Positions 16,857 to 25,263 of a stretch of DNA of 64,000 bases are shown here, in pieces. This DNA comes from Deltaproteobacteria bacterium (lineage in GTDB: Bacteria; Myxococcota_A; Polyangia; GCA-2747355; JADLHG01). The stretch lies in NCBI GenBank assembly GCA_020848905.1, contig JADLHG010000004.1:372001-436000 (forward strand). Reading direction: 5' to 3'. Within the stretch, counting starts at the first letter, position 1. The number at the start of each line of letters is the position of its first letter. The translations under genes were made by a program, and so were the position numbers. The notes beneath the pieces were generated by a model. The model was not told the origin of the DNA. It saw nothing but the letters and a program-made list of their open reading frames with translations, and made no database searches.

Positions 16857-17213
16857 GTGAGACTCATCCGTAAATTCCGTCTCGAATGCGCCCATCGCCT
16901 TCCGCGGCTGCCCGAGGGGCACAAGTGCTGGAGGCTGCACGGGCATTCGTACGTCGTGGAGGTCACTGTCGAGGGGCCCGTCGATCCGGTGGAGGGCTGG
17001 GTGATGGACTTCGACAGGATGGACGGAGCCTTCGCCGCGGTGCACGAGGCGCTGGACCACAGGTACCTGAACGAGGTGCCGGGCCTCGCGAATCCCACGT
17101 CCGAGAACCTCGCGCGCTGGATCTGGGAGCGCCTGCGGGAGGACCTGCCGCTCGTGGAGGTGCGCGTGGACGAAACCTGCGACGCGGCGTGCGTCTACCG
17201 GGGAGGGGAGTAG
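16857..17213 (+). CDS. queD: 6-carboxy/6-pyruvoyl-tetrahydropterin synthase family protein (QueD-like)
   Basis: A compact 118-residue T-fold enzyme of the pterin/7-deazaguanine pathway. The zinc ligands are visible as His in ECAHRL and the two His of RLHGHSY, and the catalytic Cys precedes that motif in HKCWRLHGH. The GHKCWRLHGH and TSENLARWIWERL segments are typical of QueD. The GTG start gives VRLIRKFRLECAH, matching the family N-terminus; upstream extension has no family similarity. A weak TTGCCG/TAAACG pair (16818-16846) could be its promoter. The stop codon overlaps the GTG of the next gene by one base. Confidence 0.88.
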   Translation: MRLIRKFRLECAHRLPRLPEGHKCWRLHGHSYVVEVTVEGPVDPVEGWVMDFDRMDGAFAAVHEALDHRYLNEVPGLANPTSENLARWIWERLREDLPLVEVRVDETCDAACVYRGGE

Positions 17214-18025
17214 TGCGCGTCCTCACCTTGAATCTGTGGCAGGAGCAGGGGCCGTGGGCCGAGCGGCTCGACCTCGTGGCCGAACGACTGCCGTCTCTCG
17301 ACGCGGACGTGATCTGCCTGCAAGAGGTGCGGCACGTGCCGGGACGCGTGCCGAACCAGGCCGAGACGCTCGCCGCGAAGCTGGGCTACGCGTGCGCATT
17401 CGAGCCGGCGCAGCCCTGGGGGGGGGGCGACGAAGGGCTCGCGATCCTCAGCCGTCACCCGATCGTGGAGCGCCGCTGCTGCGACCTGCCGAGGCCTCCT
17501 CACCGAGAGAGACGGATCTGTCTCGGCGCAGCCATCGCGTGCCCCGAGGCGCTGACGTGGGTCTTCACGACGCACCTCACCTTTCGCCTCGAGGACGGGG
17601 CGATCCGCGAGCAGCAGGTTCGTGCGGTGGACACCTTCGTGCGCTCCCGCGGTGACGCCGCGCAGACGGTGGCGGTGCTGGCCGGGGATTTCAACGCGAC
17701 GCCGGAGGCGGACGAGATGCGCTACCTGCGCGGGCTCACGTCCATCGAGGGCGAGCGAACCTACTATCAGGATGCGTTCGCGCTCTGCAACCCGGGGGTG
17801 GAGAAGGCTACCTGGGCCAAGGAAAACCCGTATACCGCGCAACTCGGGTGGCTCGCGCCGGGACGACGGCTGGACTACGTCTTCGTCACGCCCGAGCGAG
17901 CGAACGGCGCTGGCCGGATCCTCGGCAGTCAGGTGGTGCTCGACGCGCCGGACGCGCGAGGCGTGTGGTGCTCGGATCACTACGGTGTTCTGGCCGACCT
18001 TCAGGTGAACCCATCTCGCACCTGA
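17213..18025 (+). CDS. Endonuclease/exonuclease/phosphatase family hydrolase
   Basis: A 270-residue EEP-fold protein. Family motifs in order are LTLNLW at the N-terminus, the metal-binding Glu in DVICLQEV, the HLTF His, the GDFNATPEADE segment, RRLDYVFV and the terminal CSDHYGVLADL. There is no signal peptide. Substrates in this family range from nucleic acids to phospholipids and nucleotides, so specificity is open. The GTG start shares its first base with the TAG of queD, so the pair is almost surely one transcript. Confidence 0.88.
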   Translation: MRVLTLNLWQEQGPWAERLDLVAERLPSLDADVICLQEVRHVPGRVPNQAETLAAKLGYACAFEPAQPWGGGDEGLAILSRHPIVERRCCDLPRPPHRERRICLGAAIACPEALTWVFTTHLTFRLEDGAIREQQVRAVDTFVRSRGDAAQTVAVLAGDFNATPEADEMRYLRGLTSIEGERTYYQDAFALCNPGVEKATWAKENPYTAQLGWLAPGRRLDYVFVTPERANGAGRILGSQVVLDAPDARGVWCSDHYGVLADLQVNPSRT

Positions 18026-18141
18026 CCGCCGAGGTGGGATACTGTGCGTCGATTTCTCACCCGTTTCAGCCGTTTATCTGCTTGCAACGGCAACAGAAGG
18101 CGCGCTAGCTTCGGCACGACCGGACAACGGGAGGTGTATGT

Positions 18142-19056
18142 ATGCAGACGAATCCCAGGATCCGCTCAGACGAGACTCTGCCGCCGCCGGCCAGCGTGAG
18201 CTTGCCGCCGCCGCTGCCGAAGCGGGCGGACACTGAGCAGGAGTTCGATCGGGCGCTAGGTAGCGTGGTGCGGCGGCTGTCCACCATTGTGCCTCGATTG
18301 GAAGAAGACCTCGCGCCGCCGCTGGTGCTCGTTCCTCCGCAGCAGGCGATGGGGAGCGCGCCCACGGCGGGCATCCCGCTCCCCATGATGACGGGGGCCT
18401 CGACCAAGCCCTTGGTCGAGACTGCGCAGGGTGGCTTCAAACCCTGGGTTTGGGTCCTCTCCGGGGCGGTCGCCATGGTCGTGGGCGGGGCGGTGACCTA
18501 TGCGATCATGGCCGGACCACGGACGGGCGCCGCGGCGTCGGGCGCGGTTGCCGGGGGCGATCCCGGCCCGGTGTCGAGCGCGTCGACCGGAGCTGGTGCG
18601 GCCGCCGTGCTGAAGGGGGCGGCGGTCGCCGCGCCCCAGGCCCAGCCGGCGCGCCCCGAGGCGAAGGAGGCTTTGCGGGTCGAGCCGATCAAGGACGAGG
18701 CTGCCGCGACGGTGGGGAAGGGCGCTAGCCCGGCCGCCGTCCGTGGGGCCTCCGCCGAAGCCGCGTCGGCCGCGTCCGCGGAGGCGTCGGCACGTGTCCG
18801 GCACGAGGGGGTTCGCGTGGAGCCTCTGGCAGTGGAGGCCGGCGCGGAGGCGGCCAAGCCAGTGCAGGGCGAGCCTCGCCGCGCGGCGGTGGCGGCCTCC
18901 CCCAAACCGAGCCGCAAGCCGGCACGGCTCTCCTCGCCGCGAGGCAAGGCGCCGAAGATGGCACGGGCCAGCAAGGCTCGCCGTGCAGCCGCGAAGCCCG
19001 TAGCCGCTGAGGGGAAAGCGTCGGGGGGCAGCGAGTGGGACGATCCGTATCAGTGA
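18142..19056 (+). CDS. Hypothetical single-pass membrane protein with Ala-rich periplasmic region
   Basis: A 304-residue protein with no recognised family. Residues 1-98 are a Pro-rich, probably cytoplasmic segment containing one predicted helix (EFDRALGSVVRRLSTIVPRL). A single membrane segment lies at about 99-122 (PWVWVLSGAVAMVVGGAVTYAIM). The rest is Ala/Lys/Glu/Pro-rich and turns strongly basic near the end (KPARLSSPRGKAPKMARASKAR). A GGGAGGTG ribosome-binding sequence supports the ATG. It lies 77 bases before a TPR/membrane protein on the same strand and probably shares its transcript. Confidence 0.7.
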   Translation: MQTNPRIRSDETLPPPASVSLPPPLPKRADTEQEFDRALGSVVRRLSTIVPRLEEDLAPPLVLVPPQQAMGSAPTAGIPLPMMTGASTKPLVETAQGGFKPWVWVLSGAVAMVVGGAVTYAIMAGPRTGAAASGAVAGGDPGPVSSASTGAGAAAVLKGAAVAAPQAQPARPEAKEALRVEPIKDEAAATVGKGASPAAVRGASAEAASAASAEASARVRHEGVRVEPLAVEAGAEAAKPVQGEPRRAAVAASPKPSRKPARLSSPRGKAPKMARASKARRAAAKPVAAEGKASGGSEWDDPYQ

Positions 19057-19133
19057 TCGCCCGAGCGGTAGCTCCAGTCCTTCGCGCGTCCTCTCGCGGC
19101 GTGCGCACACCTTCGAGCTCGACGAGGCGTCTG

Positions 19134-20075
19134 ATGAGAAGCAGCATTCTGTGGGCGACGCTGATCGCCGTGTTGGTGCCGTTTGGCGCGCGGGTAGCCC
19201 TTGCCGACGATGAGGCGACGGCCCGCGAGGCCTTCCGCAAGGGGCGTGATCATTTTCAGGCGGGACGCTACGAGAAGGCTGCGGAGGAGCTGAATCGCGC
19301 GTATGCGCTGAAGCCGCACCCGGCCCTCTTGCGGTACCTCGGGCAGACCTACCAGAAGCTCGACAAGCCTCGTCAGGCCGTGGACCACTACAAGCGGTAC
19401 CTCAAGGAGGCGCCGCAGGCGCCCGACAAGGCGAAGATCGAGGCCAAGGTTCGGGAGCTCGAGATGGCGCTCGGCGCAGAGGAGGACAAGCCGGGAGCGG
19501 CGGCGCCAGCTCCGGCCCCGGCGCCGTTGCCGGTCGCACCGTCCCCGTCGCGTCCGGCGGCAGGGGGCAAGGCCCAGTCCCCTGACCTGATGCCCACGGG
19601 AGAGGACCGCGAGGTGCCGGATGCGATCAAGGCGCAGCGCCGCGCAGCGGACGAGGCGGCGCGCGGCGAAGGGCACGCCGGTCCTGGCGCCGTCTTCACC
19701 TGGCTCAAGTGGATTTCGACAGGCGTGGCGGTGACGGGATTGACGCTGGGGATCGTCTTCAACCGGATGGCGGCTGGCAAGGCGTCGGATCTGGAGGCCG
19801 CCGTGGCGGTCCAGAATCCCGACCTGGCGCACCCGAAGGTGCCGTACCGTCCCGAGCACCACGACCTGCAGGAGAGCTTCAAGCAGAACCGCACCACGTC
19901 GATCGCGTTCTTCGTGACGGGCGGGGTCGCCGCTGCGGCTGCCATCACGTTCTTCATCGTGGACGCCACGCGGGGCAAGGCGGAGGCGCCCTCTACGCCG
20001 CAAGGACGGGGAGTCTCCTTCGCCCCCATCCTGGCCCCCGGAGCCTACGGCGTCGCCGGGCAGATGTCCTTCTAG
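19134..20075 (+). CDS. Exported TPR protein with two C-terminal membrane segments (paralog A)
   Basis: The 313-residue protein begins with a signal peptide (SSILWATLIAVLVPFGARVALA), followed by two to three TPR-like helical repeats (AREAFRKGRDHFQAGRYEKAAEELNRAYALKPHPALLRYLGQTYQKL and the next pair). An Ala/Pro linker, two hydrophobic segments (~230-245 and ~275-297) and a short terminal strand GVSFAPILAPGAYGVAGQMSF follow. The same order, including the closing -SF, occurs in the gene at 21577-22425, so the two are paralogs. Such proteins may act as envelope scaffolds. The start ATG is placed at the signal peptide; an earlier in-frame ATG lacks support. Confidence 0.75.
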   Translation: MRSSILWATLIAVLVPFGARVALADDEATAREAFRKGRDHFQAGRYEKAAEELNRAYALKPHPALLRYLGQTYQKLDKPRQAVDHYKRYLKEAPQAPDKAKIEAKVRELEMALGAEEDKPGAAAPAPAPAPLPVAPSPSRPAAGGKAQSPDLMPTGEDREVPDAIKAQRRAADEAARGEGHAGPGAVFTWLKWISTGVAVTGLTLGIVFNRMAAGKASDLEAAVAVQNPDLAHPKVPYRPEHHDLQESFKQNRTTSIAFFVTGGVAAAAAITFFIVDATRGKAEAPSTPQGRGVSFAPILAPGAYGVAGQMSF

Positions 20076-20124
20076 CGAGACCGCCCCCACCCGAGGGCCG
20101 TTCCCCCCTACGACGAACTCGCGC

Positions 20125-21558
20125 TCACGGATTGGTCATGCATCGGAGGTTCCGGTGCGTTAGCCGATACCGCGAGCCCTCCCGGTGGCGGTACACGATC
20201 TCGAAGAGGGCGGTGGTGCCCGCGGTGCCGCCGGATACGAGAGCTACGCGCTCCGCGCGGTTCGCAGGGTCCAGGTGGGCGAGGAGGGGCGCTTCCCAGG
20301 GATCTCCGACGCTGCGCCGGCCGCTGACCACGACGGCCCCGTCCCCGCCGCGCACGTAGGCGATGACCTGGGACTGCCCCTGGGTCACCAGCGTAGGACG
20401 CTGCGCGCCTTGGCTGGGGGTCGGGCCGGGGAATTCCACCGGCGCGGCGGTTCCGGCCGCGGGCTGAAACGCCAGGAGGGTGTTCGACGCCTTGTCGTCC
20501 CACACGGGGAACACGAGCTGAGCCGCCTGCAAGCCCTGATGGCCAGCTCGAAGCGCCAACCCAATGCCCTGATGGTCGAGCGGAACCTTGTCCACGACGG
20601 CCAGGCGCCGGGAGCCGGCCCAGTTGCCGTTCATCGGTCGGAGGTCGTAGTACACGGCCCCGCCGGCTGGGGCCGGGCCGGTGAACCCGAGATAGGCGAC
20701 GTGTGCGGCGGGAGTGGCGCCGGCTTCGAGCGCGAGCGCCGCCATCGGGCCGAAGACCTTGACGCCCGCGGGCGTAGGAACGGGCTGACCACCTGACGGG
20801 TTCGGCGCGGGCTGGCCGGTGCGCGAGAACACCTGCAGCTTGAGGCCCGGCATCATCGTCGTCGAGCCCGGCGCGCTCGGCACCTGCGACTGATAGAGCG
20901 CCCCGACCTCGTCCTTGTTGCCGGCCGAGTGGAGGGTGACGAACGCGCCGGAACCCGGCGCGCCGTCCAGGTCGTGGAACATCTTGGTGGCCGAGAAGAA
21001 GACCCGCGCGTTCCGCTGGTTCGCGCCGTCCTGGAAGCCCACGACTACGGATCCCCTGTTCGACGACACGGACATGAAATTCCCCGCCGCGGCGCCAAAG
21101 GCGATCGGGGCCTGCCACTGCCCCTTGTTCGTGACGGCCATGGAGAGCGCGGCGGGGGTGCCGGCCGTGCCGTAGACGACGACCACCTGCCCGTTGGGCT
21201 CGTCGTACCCGAGTCCGAAGGCGGGCTCGCCGCCTTGAACGTAGTCGGGCGTGACGAGCGCCGTGGCTCCGAGGGTGCACCGCGGCGGAGCGGCGCCGTC
21301 CCCCACACCTCGGTCGGGCGCGCGCTGATCCGAACCGGCGCCGTCGCGTTTCATTCCATCCACGGCAGCGCCGTCGGTCTTGGGCGGCGCGCTGCCCTTC
21401 ACGCAGGTCTTCTGTGCCGAGCAGACGTAGCCCTCAGGGCAGGTGCCGTCGGAGCACTTGAAGCCGCCCGTGCCGGAGAGGTCCGGTTTGTAGCAGGACC
21501 AGGGCCCGCCGGCGAACAGCAGAGTCACGAGGAGCAAGGGTGCGGCTGGGCTACGCAT
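20125..21558 (-). CDS. Cys-rich lipoprotein with propeller-like C-terminal region
   Basis: A 477-residue exported protein. Its signal peptide (APLLLVTLLFAGGPWSC) ends in Cys 22, compatible with lipidation although the lipobox (PWSC) is atypical. A short Cys-rich knot follows (FKCSDGTCPEGYVCSAQKTC), then an Asp/Gly-rich linker and ~380 residues of repeated beta-strand patterns (GLGYDEPNGQVVVVYGTAG and similar) resembling a beta-propeller. The second half of the 7949-11917 protein has the same order of Cys knot then propeller-like strands. A GGAGGGCC ribosome-binding sequence supports the start. It is flanked by the two TPR paralogs. Confidence 0.72.
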   Translation of the reverse strand: MRSPAAPLLLVTLLFAGGPWSCYKPDLSGTGGFKCSDGTCPEGYVCSAQKTCVKGSAPPKTDGAAVDGMKRDGAGSDQRAPDRGVGDGAAPPRCTLGATALVTPDYVQGGEPAFGLGYDEPNGQVVVVYGTAGTPAALSMAVTNKGQWQAPIAFGAAAGNFMSVSSNRGSVVVGFQDGANQRNARVFFSATKMFHDLDGAPGSGAFVTLHSAGNKDEVGALYQSQVPSAPGSTTMMPGLKLQVFSRTGQPAPNPSGGQPVPTPAGVKVFGPMAALALEAGATPAAHVAYLGFTGPAPAGGAVYYDLRPMNGNWAGSRRLAVVDKVPLDHQGIGLALRAGHQGLQAAQLVFPVWDDKASNTLLAFQPAAGTAAPVEFPGPTPSQGAQRPTLVTQGQSQVIAYVRGGDGAVVVSGRRSVGDPWEAPLLAHLDPANRAERVALVSGGTAGTTALFEIVYRHREGSRYRLTHRNLRCMTNP

Positions 21559-21576
21559 GATGGCCCTCCGGGCGCG

Positions 21577-22425
21577 CTAGAAGGAGAGGCTGCTCGCTAC
21601 CCCGAACGCGTCGGGGCCGAGCAGCGGAGCGAGGCTGACGGAGCGGCTGGTGGCCCTCGGGCTCAGCAGGAGGAGTGTTACTCCGCCGGCGGCTGCGAGG
21701 GCACCGACGATCACGGTGCCGATCATTGCCGACTGGAGGCGCTTGCCGTCCTGCTCGATGGGCTGAATAGCGGACCATTCGTAGCGACCGATGCGGTAGG
21801 CGTCCTCGACGGTGCTCGCCTTGCTCTTCGATGCCAGACCGAGGCCGATGCCCGTTCCCACGAGCGCGACGCCCGCGCCGGCGAGCGCCCATCCGGTCCA
21901 CCACATCCACCGGCTCGGTCGTTCCGCCGGTCCGCTCGGTGGGGCCTCGGGCTGCCCCGGCGTCGAGGGGACCGGCGCCGACGGATCCGGGGTCGGCCCA
22001 GCAGTGGGATCAGCCTTTGGAGGCGTCGGCTCCGGTTGGGGCCGCGGCGTGGGACCCGCCTTCGGCGAGGCCTTCTCCTGTGCCTCGAGTCGCGAGCGGA
22101 GATTGGCCACCCGGGCCTTCAGGTTCGCGTCCTCCTGCCCCGTTTCGGCGAGGTACTTCTCGTACTGGGTTATTGCGTCCTTCAGCTGGCCGAGAGACTC
22201 GTGACACTTGCCGATGTTGTAGAGGAGGGCCGGCTTCTTGCTCAGCCGGTACGCTTCCTTGAACTCGGTGAGGGCTCGGTCGTAGGCCGCCTGGTCGTAA
22301 TAGATGCGCCCGAGCTCGAAGTGCTTCTTGGCGAGCTCGAGATCCGAGGGCGTCGGATTCGCGTGAGCCTGGCCGACGAGCGCGAGCAGCGCGGCAGACA
22401 CCAGGAGCAGAGAGGGACGAGCCAT
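21577..22425 (-). CDS. Exported TPR protein with two C-terminal membrane segments (paralog B)
   Basis: A 282-residue protein with the same architecture as the gene at 19134-20075: signal peptide (LLLVSAALLALVGQAHA), TPR repeats (AKKHFELGRIYYDQAAYDRALTEFKEAYRLSKKPALLYNIGKCHESL), a Pro-rich linker, two hydrophobic segments (WWTGWALAGAGVALVGTGIGLGLA and IGTVIVGALAAAGGVTLLLL), and a terminal SVSLAPLLGPDAFGVASSLSF strand. The ATG at 22425 has a GGAGG sequence 10 bases upstream and is preferred over the in-frame GTG at 22443. It is adjacent to the Cys-rich lipoprotein gene (18-base gap, same strand), so the two are probably co-transcribed. Confidence 0.75.
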   Translation of the reverse strand: MARPSLLLVSAALLALVGQAHANPTPSDLELAKKHFELGRIYYDQAAYDRALTEFKEAYRLSKKPALLYNIGKCHESLGQLKDAITQYEKYLAETGQEDANLKARVANLRSRLEAQEKASPKAGPTPRPQPEPTPPKADPTAGPTPDPSAPVPSTPGQPEAPPSGPAERPSRWMWWTGWALAGAGVALVGTGIGLGLASKSKASTVEDAYRIGRYEWSAIQPIEQDGKRLQSAMIGTVIVGALAAAGGVTLLLLSPRATSRSVSLAPLLGPDAFGVASSLSF

Positions 22426-22476
22426 GATCCGCGAGACCTCCACGCTAGTACCTTAAGCGGCGAATATGATGAGGCG

Positions 22477-22505
22477 ATGGTAACGCACCGCCGCCAGCGA
22501 CGCAA
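22477..22505 (-). promoter_or_regulatory. Possible promoter of the TPR paralog B/lipoprotein operon
   Basis: On the minus strand TTGCGT (22500-22505), a 17-base spacer and TACCAT (22477-22482). The leader to the ATG at 22425 would be about 45 bases. Confidence 0.35.
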
Positions 22506-22589
22506 TTGTGGCGGCTGCGGCGTGGCGGTGGTCGGAACGTCGTGCGACGGCGAGTCGGTGCTGCGGCGGAGGTGAGGCGCAGCGGCCCG

Positions 22590-23201
22590 CTAGCCCTGGC
22601 CGGGGAGCTCGCGAAGCGCCCGTTCCGCCGCCTTCGCTGCCTCGCGGATGTTCTCCTCGGATCCTCCGAGCCAGACGCGCCCGTTGGCACCGAACGAGAG
22701 AAACTCAAGGACGTTGATGGCGGCCGCCTTCTCGGCTTCGTTGGTGGCGATTGCCGCGTATCCCGCGGGCTGCACCTCGAGGATGTACAGCGCCTCGTTC
22801 TCCCCGATCATGTTGCCGTGCCGCATGCGGTTGATGAGCTGTGACTGGTAGCCCTCGAGGCCCGTGATGATCTCGCTCGACACGATCTTCGGCTTGAGGC
22901 GCTGCTCCTCGGTGAGTCCGAGGTGTTCGAGGATCGCTCGGCCGGCCTCGCGGACCTGCCCCTGATCGAAGTGGTGAAGTTCCAGCAGGCCGTAGGCGCG
23001 CTCGACGATCAACATGCCGGGGATGGCCTGGGTCCGTTTGAGGGCCACGTCGGTCAGCGCGTTGATGGCAATGCCCGGGGCGATTTCGACGAACAGGGCC
23101 GCTTGGTTCTCAAGCGGCTGGAAGCCGGGACACACCGTTTGCATGAAGCCGGTGAACTGCGGTTGCAGGATGTCGATGTAGCTGAAGGTTCGCAGCTGCA
23201 T
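22590..23201 (-). CDS. Bacterial microcompartment shell protein, tandem-domain trimer type (BMC-T)
   Basis: The 203-residue protein contains two consecutive BMC folds. The first (residues ~1-95) includes ALFVEIAPGIAINALTDVALK and MLIVERAYGLLELHH. The second (~110-200) has LYILEVQPAGYAAIATNEAEKAA, INVLEFLSFGANGRVWLGGSEENI and an amphipathic terminal helix. Length and order match BMC-T shell proteins that trimerise into pseudohexamers, and it strongly recalls the Haliangium ochraceum BMC-T protein from memory. No BMC-H, BMC-P, encapsulation peptide or signature enzyme is seen in the window, so it is an orphan or a satellite of a locus elsewhere. The ribosome-binding site is weak (GGAG) and sits in a 12-bp palindrome. 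Confidence 0.88.
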   Translation of the reverse strand: MQLRTFSYIDILQPQFTGFMQTVCPGFQPLENQAALFVEIAPGIAINALTDVALKRTQAIPGMLIVERAYGLLELHHFDQGQVREAGRAILEHLGLTEEQRLKPKIVSSEIITGLEGYQSQLINRMRHGNMIGENEALYILEVQPAGYAAIATNEAEKAAAINVLEFLSFGANGRVWLGGSEENIREAAKAAERALRELPGQG

Positions 23202-23205
23202 GGGC

Positions 23206-23217
23206 CGGAGCGCTCCG
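23206..23217. promoter_or_regulatory. 12-bp perfect palindrome just upstream of the BMC-T start
   Basis: CGGAGCGCTCCG reads the same on both strands and ends 5 bases before the ATG of the BMC-T gene, covering its only Shine-Dalgarno-like GGAG. In RNA it is too tight to fold within one molecule, but as DNA it could be a small operator. Chance is possible in such GC-rich sequence. Confidence 0.25.
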
Positions 23218-23311
23218 CCGAGGAAGAATGGCTCTGTAGCAGGCTCGCGGCGAGACTGTCAATGCGTGGAGAGGGTTGCGCGTCGCCCTCTGGCGCCGGA
23301 CGGTGCCGACG

Positions 23312-23339
23312 TTGACCGACGGGGAGGGCGCGGTATGCT
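23312..23339 (+). promoter_or_regulatory. Promoter of the M24 peptidase-like gene, implying a leaderless start
   Basis: TTGACC (23312-23317), a 16-base spacer and TATGCT (23334-23339). The ATG at 23348 is 8 bases past the -10, which places transcription initiation within two bases of the start codon. Confidence 0.55.
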
Positions 23340-23347
23340 CCCGGGCC

Positions 23348-24541
23348 ATGGTGCTGATCGAATCGGTGGGCGCGGTGCAGGAACGGCTCCGGAGGGCGGG
23401 GCTGGATGGTTGGCTCTTGTACGACTTCGCCGGGTCGAACCCGACGGCGCGGCACGCGCTCGGGCTCGACGCGCTCATGCTCAGTCGACGGCTCTTCTAT
23501 CTGATCCCGGCGGAGGGGGTGCCCACGGTGCTCTGCCACCGAATCGACAGCGGCGCGCTTCCCCCGCTGCCCGGCAAGCACCTCACCTACACCGGCTGGC
23601 GCGATCTGTCCGCCCACCTCGAGCGCCTGATTCGCGGCGGGGTTCGCAGGGTAGCGATGGAGTACTTCCCCGACGGGGCGATCCCCTCCCTGTCGCGGAT
23701 CGACGCCGGGACGCTCGAGTGGCTTCGCCGGCTCGGGCTGGAGGTGCTCCCTTCGGCCGAGCTCGTCCAGCACTTCCTCTGCCGGCTCTCCCCGGCGCAG
23801 GCGGAGGCGCACCGTCAGGTCGCCACCGAGCTGGACCGGATCAAGGGCCTGGCCGTGGGCCTGGTGCGCGAGCGCATCGCCGCCGACCGCCCGGTGACGG
23901 AGTTCGAGCTGCAGCAGTTCCTGATGCAGAGGTTCGCGGCCGAAGGCCTGGTGACGGACTATCCGCCGACGGTAGCGGTCGGTCGGAACGCGGCCGATCC
24001 GCACTACCTCCCGTCCCAGGACCGGCCGACTCCCGTGGGGCCGGATCAGGTGGTGCTGCTGGACCTGCTGGCCCGCCACGACCGCCCCGTTTGTGCGTAC
24101 GCCGACCTGACGTGGACGATCTACACCGGGGCGTCTCCTCCGTCGGCCGTGACGGAGGTTTTCGGGATCGTCGTTCGCGCCCGGGACGCTGGGCTGCGCT
24201 TCATCACGGAGCGCTACGACCGGGCCACGGGCCTCGGACCCCTCGGCTGGGAGGTAGACCGGGCCATCCGAGAGGTGGTGGACGGGGCCGGGTACGGACC
24301 CTGTTTCCCCCATCGCAGCGGCCACAACATCGGCGACCTGCACGGCCATGGCGACGGAGCGAACATCGACGACCTCGAGACGCACGATACGCGGTGCCTC
24401 GAGGAGGGCCTCTGCTTTTCCTTGAAGCCGGCCATCTACCTCGACGATTTCGGCGTTCGTTCCGAGGTCAACGTCTACCTCGGGAAGGGGGGACCGGAGC
24501 TCGGTGCTCGGCCGCAGAGCGAGCTCCTCTGCCTCTGCTGA
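23348..24541 (+). CDS. M24 family (Xaa-Pro aminopeptidase-like) protein with an altered metal site
   Basis: A 397-residue pita-bread-fold protein with a creatinase-like N-terminal half and a C-terminal M24 half. Metal ligands seen are Asp in VLLDLLARHD, Asp in YADLTWT, His in RSGHNIG and Glu in GVRSEVNVYL. The first Glu ligand, normally in an IEPG-type motif, is Lys 360 (CFSLKPAIY), so one of five ligands is missing and full dinuclear peptidase activity is doubtful. The ATG giving MVLIESVGAVQ was chosen because a promoter -10 lies 8 bases before it. It is divergent from the BMC-T gene, 146 bases apart. Confidence 0.83.
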   Translation: MVLIESVGAVQERLRRAGLDGWLLYDFAGSNPTARHALGLDALMLSRRLFYLIPAEGVPTVLCHRIDSGALPPLPGKHLTYTGWRDLSAHLERLIRGGVRRVAMEYFPDGAIPSLSRIDAGTLEWLRRLGLEVLPSAELVQHFLCRLSPAQAEAHRQVATELDRIKGLAVGLVRERIAADRPVTEFELQQFLMQRFAAEGLVTDYPPTVAVGRNAADPHYLPSQDRPTPVGPDQVVLLDLLARHDRPVCAYADLTWTIYTGASPPSAVTEVFGIVVRARDAGLRFITERYDRATGLGPLGWEVDRAIREVVDGAGYGPCFPHRSGHNIGDLHGHGDGANIDDLETHDTRCLEEGLCFSLKPAIYLDDFGVRSEVNVYLGKGGPELGARPQSELLCLC

Positions 24542-24545
24542 GGAT

Positions 24546-25175
<630 letters not shown>

Positions 25176-25181
25176 CCTTGC

Positions 25182-25210
25182 GAAGTAGCGGATCGCGCGC
25201 GGCGTGTCAA
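25182..25210 (-). promoter_or_regulatory. Promoter of the P-loop NTPase gene, implying a leaderless start
   Basis: On the minus strand a consensus TTGACA (25205-25210), a 17-base spacer and TACTTC (25182-25187). Only 6 bases (GCAAGG) separate the -10 from the ATG at 25175. Confidence 0.5.
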
Positions 25211-25225
25211 CGCGAGGAGGGGATC

Positions 25226-25254
25226 TTGTCGATCTCGCGCGGCAAAGCTATGGT
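25226..25254 (+). promoter_or_regulatory. Promoter of the M1 aminopeptidase gene, implying a near-leaderless start
   Basis: TTGTCG (25226-25231), a 17-base spacer and TATGGT (25249-25254). The ATG at 25264 lies 9 bases beyond. The -35 is 16 bases from the -35 of the divergent NTPase promoter, so the two promoters are back to back. Confidence 0.5.
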
Positions 25255-25263
25255 GCGCGCCTC

